Positions 53,735-61,249 of a stretch of DNA of 64,000 bases are shown here, piece after piece. The stretch comes from an uncultured Alteromonadaceae bacterium (GTDB taxonomy: Bacteria; Pseudomonadota; Gammaproteobacteria; Enterobacterales; Alteromonadaceae): assembly GCA_913056495.1 (NCBI GenBank), contig CAJXMO010000012.1:1-64000 (forward strand). The letters are read 5' to 3'. Both the position numbers and the translations under genes were made by a program. The notes below the pieces were generated by a model. The model was not told the origin of the DNA, searched no databases, and saw nothing but the letters and a program-made list of their open reading frames with translations. The stretch's first letter is position 1, and every line of letters starts with the position of its first letter.

Positions 53735-54611
53735 TATTTTTGTATATGCTTCGCGCATTCAGGTAGGCCGGTATATACTCGGATGCCTGCTTAATTTGCT
53801 TACCCTGACCGCTTATGCACAGCCGCTGTCTGTTACTGTGGAAAGCTTTAATGTGCGTTATGACAACCCTGATGATGGGATTAATGCCTGGCCAAATCGA
53901 CAAAATATGGTGCGCGAGCATATTTTGAAGCTGGCGCCGGATGTAATCGGAATGCAAGAAGTATTAAGCCATCAGCTTAACTGGCTGAGCTCAGAATTGG
54001 CTGACTACCGCGCAATCGGGGTGGGCCGGGACGATGGTAAAAAGCAGGGCGAGTTTGTACCAATTTTATATAATGCACAGCACCTTAAACTAGTACAACA
54101 AGATCATTTCTGGCTATCTGAAACACCGAATATTCCGGGATCAGTAGGATGGGGAGCAGACCTGCCCAGAATTGTCACTTGGGCATGTTTTTATAAGCAG
54201 AAGCAGGCATTTTACGTATTTAATGCACATTTTAGCCATGTCAGCGAACAAGCCAGACGCCAAAGTGCACATTTTCTTGCTGCGCAAATTAAACAGATAG
54301 CCGGTAACCACCCGGTCATTTTAACCGGCGATTTTAATGCACAACCTAATGAACCCGCATATCAGGTATTAACTAAGCAGGCTACACAAAACCTCAAGGA
54401 TTCAGCTTTGCTGATATCCGGGACTAAGCCTGATACAACCTGGAATGGTTTTGGCGAGGCCAAGCAGCCAGCCAGACTTGACTATGTATTAATAAGCGAC
54501 CCCTGGCATGTGAAAAGTTATAAAACCCACCGGGTGATTCAACAAGGTGTTTATATCTCGGATCACTTCCCGGTTTCGGTCATCCTAACCCTACCGCAGC
54601 AAGCGCCTTAG
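53715..54611 (+). CDS. Secreted EEP-family phosphoesterase
   Basis: 298-residue endonuclease/exonuclease/phosphatase-fold protein with a signal peptide (ILGCLLNLLTLTAYA-Q). Catalytic landmarks: ESFNVRYDNPDDG (Asn), GMQEVLSHQ (Glu, metal), NAHFSHVSEQAR (His), LTGDFNAQP (Asp/Asn), RLDYVLIS and SDHFPV (catalytic Asp-His). All are intact. EEP enzymes cleave nucleic-acid, phospholipid or inositol-phosphate esters; specificity cannot be read. Coupled to the PHP gene by a 20-bp overlap. Confidence 0.92.
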   Translation: MKPLNTSIFVYASRIQVGRYILGCLLNLLTLTAYAQPLSVTVESFNVRYDNPDDGINAWPNRQNMVREHILKLAPDVIGMQEVLSHQLNWLSSELADYRAIGVGRDDGKKQGEFVPILYNAQHLKLVQQDHFWLSETPNIPGSVGWGADLPRIVTWACFYKQKQAFYVFNAHFSHVSEQARRQSAHFLAAQIKQIAGNHPVILTGDFNAQPNEPAYQVLTKQATQNLKDSALLISGTKPDTTWNGFGEAKQPARLDYVLISDPWHVKSYKTHRVIQQGVYISDHFPVSVILTLPQQAP

Positions 54612-54656
54612 CGGTTCAGTTTCACCGCTTATCACCAGTACCAATCAACTAAAAAC

Positions 54657-54691
54657 AAAAAGCGACTGAGATGACATCAGTCGCTTTTTTT
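54657..54691 (+). terminator. Terminator after the EEP gene
   Basis: AGCGACTGA (54661-54669), 7-nt loop, TCAGTCGCT (54677-54685), flanked by A-run and T-run. Ends the receptor/phosphoesterase locus. Confidence 0.93.
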
Positions 54692-54738
54692 AAACGTTAC
54701 TCCGGATAGCGTACCAAGACACTAAAATTAAATTATTC

Positions 54739-54806
54739 AAGCTTGCTAACGCGGTTATGTATGATTCACGATTAAATAGCTGCCAGCTATTTTGAGCAAA
54801 TTACAG
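54739..54806 (+). repeat. Imperfect direct repeat, unit 1
   Basis: Roughly 68 bp (AAGCTTGCTAACGCG...ATTAAATAGCTGCCAGCTATTTTGAGC) similar by eye at about three of four positions to 54900-54966. Part of the 554-bp gene-free stretch 54612-55165, which also holds a terminator, repeat copy B and an attC-like structure. Confidence 0.6.
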
Positions 54807-54836
54807 CTTTTGAATCGTTTGCAGTGGCGCAAGGCT

Positions 54837-54882
54837 GTGTAGGTTGGTTTAGCGCCGTGGGCGCGTAAGCCACCAATTAATA
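54837..54882 (+). repeat. Dispersed hairpin repeat, copy B
   Basis: Shares TTAGCGCCGTGGGCGCGTAA, GCCA and CAATTAA with copy A at 44302-44346. Lies between the two direct-repeat units. Confidence 0.8.
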
Positions 54883-54899
54883 TATAAACCGTAGGCGTC

Positions 54900-54966
54900 A
54901 AGCTTGCTGACGCGATAAAATATGGCTCACAATTAAATAGATACTGGCTGTTTTGAGCGAAACAGC
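54900..54966 (+). repeat. Imperfect direct repeat, unit 2
   Basis: AAGCTTGCTGACGCG...ATTAAATAGATACTGGCTGTTTTGAGC; 161 bp downstream of unit 1 with the dispersed hairpin repeat between them. Confidence 0.6.
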
Positions 54967-54998
54967 ACGGTCGATCTAACTCACTTTTGGACAATTAT

Positions 54999-55016
54999 GA
55001 GTTAAAGCCTTAACTC
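54999..55016. repeat. Perfect short hairpin
   Basis: GAGTTAA-AGCC-TTAACTC. No T-run; significance unknown. Confidence 0.5.
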
Positions 55017-55047
55017 TAACGCGTTTGCTTCGGATAAAAATATCTAT

Positions 55048-55161
55048 GGGTTAACACCCTGCTTAGGGGCGCAATCACGGCGGCTATAATCGGAACGAAG
55101 TGACACAGCCGCCGTGTTTGTGTCCCAGCGAGCCCGCGAGCGGCTACAGCAGATTGTTAGC
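55048..55161 (-). other. attC-like recombination site 1
   Basis: On the minus strand the element begins GCTAACAATCTGCTGTAGCC and ends GCCCCTAAGCAGGGTGTTAACC. The ends pair as TAACA, two mismatches, CTGCT, one unpaired G, TAG. This is the R-spacer-L layout of integron attC sites including the extrahelical G on the L'' side, though the spacer is shorter than usual. An inner perfect 10-bp inverted repeat (CACGGCGGCT 55076-55085 / AGCCGCCGTG 55107-55116) fills the centre. It sits immediately 3' of the small exported-protein gene, as attC sites do. An alternative outer end CGCGTTAGA lies at about 55014-55024. Confidence 0.45.
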
Positions 55162-55165
55162 TTTA

Positions 55166-55600
55166 CTAATCCGCAAGTCTTTCTTTTACCTTTAACGTAC
55201 CTGAATTAAGTGCGACGAAGTCAGGTTGATCCTTTTTAACCATTCCCTGCAGCCACGTACCGATAAGTGTCCTCGGAATTTTGCTACCTGCGACGATAGG
55301 TGAAAGCGCAAGTTGATAGCGAGTTTCTATCCAATCCTTGCTATCAGTGAAGCTCTTTCTGGTGCTAAAGATGAAAACACCTTTTTCAAACCTCAGAGAA
55401 TCGCATAGAAAAGGAAGCTTGGTGACTTTATTAATGTCGCTCATTTCAATAAAACAACCTGGTTTATCGATTGTGATATTAATTGAACCAATTGCATTTG
55501 TTGAACCTGAATAAAAGCCCTCCCAATTACCTGAAAGAACTTGTTCTGCATTAACCAAAGCACTAAAAGCTAACGAAAAAAATATAAGAGAAATTTTCAT
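55166..55600 (-). CDS. Small exported protein of unknown function (cassette-like)
   Basis: 144 residues; signal peptide MKISLIFFSLAFSALVNA-E. The mature part is beta-rich with two Cys (GCFIEM, FLCDSL) that could form a disulphide: GNWEGFYSGSTNAIGSINITI near the start suggests a lipocalin/beta-sandwich-like fold, but no family is recognised. Its stop is 4 bp from an attC-like structure and its upstream region has another, so it looks like a promoterless gene-cassette cargo. Isolated from other genes on both sides. Confidence 0.7.
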   Translation of the reverse strand: MKISLIFFSLAFSALVNAEQVLSGNWEGFYSGSTNAIGSINITIDKPGCFIEMSDINKVTKLPFLCDSLRFEKGVFIFSTRKSFTDSKDWIETRYQLALSPIVAGSKIPRTLIGTWLQGMVKKDQPDFVALNSGTLKVKERLAD

Positions 55601-55615
55601 AGTAAAGCTAACATC

Positions 55616-55757
55616 TTATTATAGAGAATTCACAGTAACACGCAGCCTTACTCATACCTGAACTCCCAACATATTTCTTGATAACAACACCTTACACCTG
55701 ATTATGAGCCAGTTTCCAATGATTTTATTGAGTGTTACTGTGAATTCTCAGTAATAA
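55616..55757. mobile_element. MITE-like element, 142 bp
   Basis: Terminal inverted repeats 55616-55641 and 55732-55757 are 26 bp with 24 matches; the inner 18 bp (GAGAATTCACAGTAACAC and its complement) are perfect. About 90 bp of AT-rich DNA without an ORF lies between. No clear target-site duplication was found. Related pieces (TTACTGAGAA.TCT) recur at about 55827 and 55921. Part of the 632-bp gene-free stretch 55601-56232. Confidence 0.7.
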
Positions 55758-55975
55758 CGACACTCATTTTAAACAAAACGCCATCAAAACAATGATATAT
55801 CTAATATTTGCCCTAGCTGTATGTATTTACTGAGAAGTCTCATTAATTCCAGCACTGTTTTATACTACATCCCGCCACTGGTGCGGCATTCATGAAGATT
55901 ACTTTAGCTTTACAATGCATGTTACTGAGAATTCTAGGACTGATCGTCAAACCGATCCATTATTTAGCTGCTTAA

Positions 55976-56067
55976 CTGGTTAATAACTGTTCGCGATCTC
56001 GCCCTGATTAAGCGGACTGTCAACATCTAAATTAATGGGCAAGTTTTTAGCTGGCTATATTAACCAG
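55976..56067. repeat. 10-bp inverted repeat
   Basis: CTGGTTAATA (55976-55985) and TATTAACCAG (56058-56067). It is interleaved with attC-like structure 2. Confidence 0.5.
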
Positions 56068-56196
56068 CGAAGCGAAACCCGCCAGTTAAAAAGTTGCCCC
56101 TCAACACGGCAAGGTCACGAACGTTTATTGAACAAAATATGATTAAATAGTGAGAACTCATGCTCTCGCCCTGTCCCCTTCAATTGCTTGTTATAC
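55996..56196 (-). other. attC-like structure 2 (degenerate)
   Basis: The minus strand starts GTATAACAAGCAATTGAAGG then GGAC, much like the start of Vibrio-type cassette repeats. Its complement-like end (plus strand 56003-56021, CTGATTAAGCGGACTG) pairs as ATT, one unpaired G, AAG, mismatch, GGAC. A long inner hairpin follows (arms 56032-56055 and 56081-56104, about 20 pairs). The expected GTTA core at the far end reads GAGA, and the total of about 200 bp is long for attC, so it is probably defective or an attC-like repeat. Confidence 0.33.
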
Positions 56197-56232
56197 ATCT
56201 TCGACAGTGACTTGAATAACCTGTGCTTTTGC

Positions 56233-57555
56233 TTAGAATCTATCTGACAATCGTCTAATTATACTAATATTTAACAGTGCAGCGAACACTACACTTATCA
56301 CCACAAAGCCACTGAGAATATTCTGCTGAGAGGCAATTTCATGGTCATTCAGGCTCTCTAATAACACGGCCAAAATAAAGCTCCCGATGCCAGCGGAGAC
56401 TTTTAATATCAGCAGAAATATACCGAATGCCAGTGTACTCAGATTGCGTTCAGGGCTAGTAAAGTAATTGTTGACAACCCGGGCCAGTAAAGACCAGATA
56501 AATACGGAAACACCGCCGATGGAAATGCCAAGAATAAAGTAAGAAATAACCAAAAGATGATTGTGCTCAGGATAAGCAATCAACATGAAAAAAACTGTCA
56601 GCAAGCTTACTGCATGGGCATATTTGAAGGACTTTCTCTCGCCGTTACGGCTTGCGAATTTTACCCAAAATAATAAGGATACCAATTTGCCTGTACCAAC
56701 AGCAGCCAGTAACTCCCATGTATCAAGCTCTTTGGCTCCGGAGAAGCCGACCAGAAATACTGTGGAGCGTTCTGCCATAGCAAGAAAGCAACAAATGCAG
56801 GCGATAATTTTCAGTAGACGGATATAATCCGGAACAGTCAGCAAGTGCTTTAAACTGGCGAGAAATCCGGTATTCGTAGCTGATTGGGTTTGGCTGTCCA
56901 GTTTCACTGAACGGCATGAAATAGCGCTGATGATGATAGTTAGTAGGTAAACTATCCCTACCACAATCATAATCTGAATGAGTGCCCCGGTACTGGCCGG
57001 TTCAGAAATCTGAGGGTTAAACAAAGGGAAAGTAGAAAGCCCGGCCAAAAATAAAACGGAGACGGCACTGAAACAAAATCGCCAGGCACTGATCGAGGTT
57101 GATGATGTCTGCTTGGCCATACCCGCGAGCAATGCATTGTGGGGGATATCTACGAGTGTATAGCCTAAGCGGAAAAACAAACTCGCAACAATAGCGGCTA
57201 AAAATGGCAATGACTCGAGGTATAACGGCAATAAAAATAATGAAAAGAAACTTATTACGTTTACCGGGATCACAAATAGCAGAATAATAGTCAGTGATTT
57301 AAATTTATATCCGTACTTATCGATAAGACGAGATACTACCGGGTCAGTAATGCCGTCGAAAATAAATCCCGCTAACAATACGGTACCCGCCACAGAGGCG
57401 GGTAAATGGATAGTATTGACTAAGAAATACATATAGAAGATATCGACAATACCTGCTTGTAAGGCTTTGGCGAAGTTTCCAGATGCGTAACCAATGACCT
57501 TCAATTTATTCACTGATGAAGGCCTGTGGCTGGTATTACCCTGAGGTTGGGACAT
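56233..57555 (-). CDS. GPH-type MFS sugar:cation symporter
   Basis: 440 residues, about twelve transmembrane helices. The opening KVIGYASGNFAKALQAGIVDIFYMYFLVNTIHLPASVAGTVLLAGFIFDGITDPVVSRLIDKYG is the glycoside-pentoside-hexuronide symporter pattern (helix 1-2 plus the D..TDP..G/R..D loop). It lies 42 bp downstream of the periplasmic GDPD gene in the same operon, which suggests that it imports what GDPD releases, possibly a glycoside or polyol. Confidence 0.9.
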   Translation of the reverse strand: MSQPQGNTSHRPSSVNKLKVIGYASGNFAKALQAGIVDIFYMYFLVNTIHLPASVAGTVLLAGFIFDGITDPVVSRLIDKYGYKFKSLTIILLFVIPVNVISFFSLFLLPLYLESLPFLAAIVASLFFRLGYTLVDIPHNALLAGMAKQTSSTSISAWRFCFSAVSVLFLAGLSTFPLFNPQISEPASTGALIQIMIVVGIVYLLTIIISAISCRSVKLDSQTQSATNTGFLASLKHLLTVPDYIRLLKIIACICCFLAMAERSTVFLVGFSGAKELDTWELLAAVGTGKLVSLLFWVKFASRNGERKSFKYAHAVSLLTVFFMLIAYPEHNHLLVISYFILGISIGGVSVFIWSLLARVVNNYFTSPERNLSTLAFGIFLLILKVSAGIGSFILAVLLESLNDHEIASQQNILSGFVVISVVFAALLNISIIRRLSDRF

Positions 57556-57597
57556 ATGACTTCAAAGTTTTAGCTGCTTAAAACAGTTTAGATTATA

Positions 57598-58482
57598 TTA
57601 TTTATATTTCAGGAATTTGACTAATTTTTCCGGCTCATCCGTTTGAATAATATCAGCACCGGCATCGATTAACTGTTGCCAAGTATTGCCGTCATCTTTA
57701 AGTGCTTTACTATCAACATAATCAGCAGACAGAATAGCCGCTACATCCAGGGCATTCACCCATATAAATACGCCTTTTTCTTTTGCTAGTTCGGCACTTT
57801 TCTTTAAATAATTAATGTCTGAGAACCACACTTCCATTGCTTTAGGGGCGTGCTCAAGTTGAGGGACAATAAGAGCGGTTGCGTCATTTTCGAATTGTGA
57901 AATGATGGGCATAACGATTGATCCTCGGAAACTTTTGTCCTGAGTCAGAGGTGGGTCGGACGGAAGTACCGGCTTTTTCAATAATACCTGCTCTACCATG
58001 TTCAGCTTACTCAACTCACTGAATACTTCGGCGTAAAGTTCTGATTTTGCATCAACGTTAATAATGATGCGGTCTTTAGCTGCTTTGATGGCCTCAATAA
58101 AAGTAGGAACAGTTCGTGACGTGATTTTACCTGATGCACCGTTTTCAGTTTTCAAATGAAGCTTTGAAACTTCGGCCCACGTGAGCTCTGCCACTGCGCC
58201 TTTCCCGTCGGTGGTACGATCAACAGTCTCATCATGCATGAGGATGAGGACATTATCTTTCGTTTTACGCACGTCCAGCTCAACAATAGCCACACCCAGA
58301 GAAATGCATTTTTCCAGTGCATCCAAAGAGTTTTCACTGGTTCCCTTCCAGCACCCACGGTGAGCTGCAATCAATACTTCATCAGTGTCGAATACGGATA
58401 AAAGATCGCTGGCTGAGGCAGTGAATGAGACAATAAAAAACAACGACGATAAAGTTACTTTTCTAAAATCAAAAATAAACAT
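57598..58482 (-). CDS. Periplasmic glycerophosphodiester phosphodiesterase
   Basis: From the ATG at 58482 (GGAAAGCT just upstream) 294 residues with signal peptide FFIVSFTASA-S. The TIM-barrel GDPD motif set is complete: IAAHRGCWKGTSENSLDALEKCI, VELDVRKTKDNVLILMHDETVDRTTDGKG, then IIQTDEPEKL at the end. Shorter and of a different subtype from the lipoprotein GDPD at 10867. It lies 68 bp downstream of the TonB receptor gene and before the GPH symporter, forming a receptor-enzyme-importer set. Confidence 0.93.
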   Translation of the reverse strand: MFIFDFRKVTLSSLFFIVSFTASASDLLSVFDTDEVLIAAHRGCWKGTSENSLDALEKCISLGVAIVELDVRKTKDNVLILMHDETVDRTTDGKGAVAELTWAEVSKLHLKTENGASGKITSRTVPTFIEAIKAAKDRIIINVDAKSELYAEVFSELSKLNMVEQVLLKKPVLPSDPPLTQDKSFRGSIVMPIISQFENDATALIVPQLEHAPKAMEVWFSDINYLKKSAELAKEKGVFIWVNALDVAAILSADYVDSKALKDDGNTWQQLIDAGADIIQTDEPEKLVKFLKYK

Positions 58483-58550
58483 AGCTTTCCGGTTAGTAGA
58501 ATAAAGAGAAAAATGAGAAATGGCGCACAATAGTGCGCCATTAATGAGGT

Positions 58551-61157
58551 TTAGAACGCCATTTGTACGCCAGCAACGATGGTACGACCGTAGCCGTAAA
58601 CACCAACCGCTCGATCTTTGGTCAGACCATATTGGGAGGAGGTTTCATCTGTCACATTCAATACGTCAAGCGACACATCAATACTGTCGGTGAGGCTATA
58701 AGAGGTAGACAAATCTAATTGCCCATATGCATCCTTCAGTAGTGTAGACTGACTGTCTCCAGCTGCGTTAGTGACGAACTCATCACGCCACGCGTAAGCT
58801 AGACGAACACTGAACTCATCATTCTCGTAATAACCTGTGAGATTATAGGAGTTCTCTGATGCTCCGGCGAAAGGGGTTTCAAAAGATTCGCCATAGTAAG
58901 TGTGCGTGACACCGTCAGTTTTTGCGTAGGTATAGTTAGCTATTACACCAAAACCTTCAATAGGCAGAAAAGTCAGAGGTTGCTGATAAATAAACTCGAA
59001 GCCCCTGATTTTCGCCCCTTCTCCGTTGACCGGTAAACTAACAGTGAATGCCTCGTTAGAAATATCGGTACCATCATCGCGATAAAGGGGGCCGCCAAAA
59101 TTCAATACACGGGATTCAGTAGTGGTGGTAATAAATGACTCAATATCCTTAAAAAAGCCGGTAAACGAAACGAGTGCATCTTCAGCAAAGTAGTATTCAA
59201 CACCAAGATCGATCTGCTTCACACGAAAAGGATCTAAGTTTGGGTTACCCTGACTTGCCGATTGTGTGGCGATATCATAAGACGATATACCCGGCGATAA
59301 CTGAGAAAGAGTTGCACGAGTGATAGCTTTAGATGCTGCCAGTCGGACAATAACGTCCTCGGTCACATCCAAAGCCAGGTTAATACTTGGGAGAACATCA
59401 GTATAGTCGCTGTCTTCTCCAATGGTGCCAACGCCTGAATCAGTCAATACGTAGCCCGTTGAAGTTTGATCTGTTTTGACAACACGGACCCCCAGGTTTC
59501 CGGTCAGATACATACCATCACCAACCGAGGCATCGACCGTGAGTTGGGCATATCCTGCCAAGCTGTCTTCCTTTACGCGATAGGTAGACGGGTAGCTGAT
59601 TGCAGGAACAAAATCATCGGCGACCATGGTCTGTGCCGCTTCAAAATCATCGCGCTTCACGATAAGCCAGTCGCTGGGAATGCCATCAGGAGTGCCACCA
59701 CCGAATAGACCATAATTTAGCGAAGCAACATCTTCAAAAGCTGGTGCAGGATTATCTTCACTCGGATTTATCCGTTCATTATAAGCGACGCGCGAAAACT
59801 CATGTTCTGCATACCGAACCCCAGCTTTCAGCGCAGAGAATATTCCCCAGTCGACATTATAGGTGACATCAAACTTCAGGTTCTTCTCTTCATCTTCAAT
59901 GTCATCCATCAGGTAACGCAACTGATTAAAGTCATAAGCACTCGCGTCAGTGAAATCATAATCAAGACTGCTGAATGTCGGGACAACCGTGCCTTCATAA
60001 GACGTTTCTCCCAGTTCAGCACGTCCGCGGAAATCATAAAGGCTCCGGAAGTTATCTGCGAGTTGCTCGGCTTTTGAATACCCAGCAGTGGCTTCCAGGG
60101 TCAAGTTTGGGTTCATGTTCCACTTACCTGACAGAGTATACATATTCAACTCGTCCTGAGTGTCGTCGAAGACGTTCTCAGAACGTGTCTGAACATTATC
60201 AAACACCCCTCCGACGACTCGGTCCAGACCGCCAATACCCGGAACAGTCTCTAAAAAAACCGGAGTTGGTGTGCCATCGAAATACAGTGTATCAATAGTA
60301 AATCGACGATTTATCTCATCAAATTTACCATGCACAATGTCTAAATTAACTTCAACGTCTTCTACTGGGCGGTACTGCAATGACGCGGTAATACCTGTGC
60401 GCTTTCTGTCTCTGAATTGATTGATTGAGCGCGGAAGAAAAGGAATTTCCATTAATGGTAAAGTGCCGCCACCTAAGCTCTCTGTTTCCCAACGGATATT
60501 TTCAATAGCGTCTTGTCGTAAGGTATAATCAGACTGAGCAAAAGATACCAGGGCTCCAAATTTATCCCCCCAGGTGTTGCTTACCAAAAAGGAGTAGCGA
60601 GGATCCCAGTCTTCGACCAGTGAATTATGCTGCCCCTGAACAGAAGCGGCGGCGACAAAACCTTCCTTGTCGAACGGACGGCGGGTTTTCATATCGATAG
60701 TGGCAGCAAGGCCACCTTCGGTCATTTCTGCACTAGGCGATTTCACTAACGATATACTTTGCATCAACTCTGACGCGAATATGTCCAAATCAACACTGCG
60801 GCCGCCAGGTGACGTAACGGTTTGGTTGTTCAGACGTACTTGGGTGAACTCGGGACCCAGCGCACGAACAGTGACGGACTGCCCCTCACCGTTCTGGCGG
60901 GAAATTGCTACTCCAGGAATGCGTTGTAATGCTTCTGACAGGTTCAAGTCCGGGAAATCTGAAATGTCTTCTGCAACCAACGCATCAACAAAGCCGGATG
61001 AGTCACGTTTTGTATCCATCGCAGCCGCAATGCTGCCGCGGATACCGGTAACAGTAATTTCCTCGATAGTATCTTCTGCTGGTTGTTGTTGTGCAACTGC
61101 TGTAGCAATGCACGAGTTAGCAACGAGCATGCCAAGTAAAGAGAGCTTGAATTTCAT
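58551..61157 (-). CDS. TonB-dependent receptor (TIGR01782-type)
   Basis: 868-residue outer-membrane receptor. Signal peptide MKFKLSLLGMLVANSCIATAVA-Q; TonB box EEITVTGIRGS (about 31-41); plug with SEALQRIPGVAISRQNGEGQSVTVRALGPEFTQVRLN, GGRSVDLDIFASELMQSISLVKSPSAEMTEGGLAATIDMKTRRPFD; barrel to the terminal Phe. This plug type is common in receptors for sugars and other carbon sources in Xanthomonas/Caulobacter and Alteromonadales. First gene of an operon with GDPD and the GPH symporter; a large palindrome covers its ribosome-binding site. Confidence 0.95.
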   Translation of the reverse strand: MKFKLSLLGMLVANSCIATAVAQQQPAEDTIEEITVTGIRGSIAAAMDTKRDSSGFVDALVAEDISDFPDLNLSEALQRIPGVAISRQNGEGQSVTVRALGPEFTQVRLNNQTVTSPGGRSVDLDIFASELMQSISLVKSPSAEMTEGGLAATIDMKTRRPFDKEGFVAAASVQGQHNSLVEDWDPRYSFLVSNTWGDKFGALVSFAQSDYTLRQDAIENIRWETESLGGGTLPLMEIPFLPRSINQFRDRKRTGITASLQYRPVEDVEVNLDIVHGKFDEINRRFTIDTLYFDGTPTPVFLETVPGIGGLDRVVGGVFDNVQTRSENVFDDTQDELNMYTLSGKWNMNPNLTLEATAGYSKAEQLADNFRSLYDFRGRAELGETSYEGTVVPTFSSLDYDFTDASAYDFNQLRYLMDDIEDEEKNLKFDVTYNVDWGIFSALKAGVRYAEHEFSRVAYNERINPSEDNPAPAFEDVASLNYGLFGGGTPDGIPSDWLIVKRDDFEAAQTMVADDFVPAISYPSTYRVKEDSLAGYAQLTVDASVGDGMYLTGNLGVRVVKTDQTSTGYVLTDSGVGTIGEDSDYTDVLPSINLALDVTEDVIVRLAASKAITRATLSQLSPGISSYDIATQSASQGNPNLDPFRVKQIDLGVEYYFAEDALVSFTGFFKDIESFITTTTESRVLNFGGPLYRDDGTDISNEAFTVSLPVNGEGAKIRGFEFIYQQPLTFLPIEGFGVIANYTYAKTDGVTHTYYGESFETPFAGASENSYNLTGYYENDEFSVRLAYAWRDEFVTNAAGDSQSTLLKDAYGQLDLSTSYSLTDSIDVSLDVLNVTDETSSQYGLTKDRAVGVYGYGRTIVAGVQMAF

Positions 61158-61159
61158 GT

Positions 61160-61201
61160 GTGTATACCTTCTGTTTTAATATTGTTAACAGAACTATACA
61201 C
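61160..61201. promoter_or_regulatory. 42-bp two-part palindrome at the receptor RBS
   Basis: GTGTATA-CC-TTCTGTT-N11-AACAGAA-C-TATACAC. It begins 3 bp upstream of the receptor ATG, so the minus-strand AGAAGG Shine-Dalgarno lies in its arm. It can be an operator (ROK gene is adjacent) and, in mRNA, a hairpin that hides the ribosome-binding site. Confidence 0.7.
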
Positions 61202-61249
61202 GCAATTTATTTAATTTATATTTATTTTCAAATTAATAAATAAATAACC

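Noticed and set aside
55826..55937. Second complete MITE between TTACTGAGAAGTCTCA and TTACTGAGAATTCT
   Set aside because: The two motifs are in the same rather than inverted orientation and short; treated as fragments related to the element at 55616-55757.
60667..61179. 170-codon open frame on the plus strand
   Set aside because: Antisense to the conserved plug domain of the TonB receptor; no ribosome-binding site or similarity.
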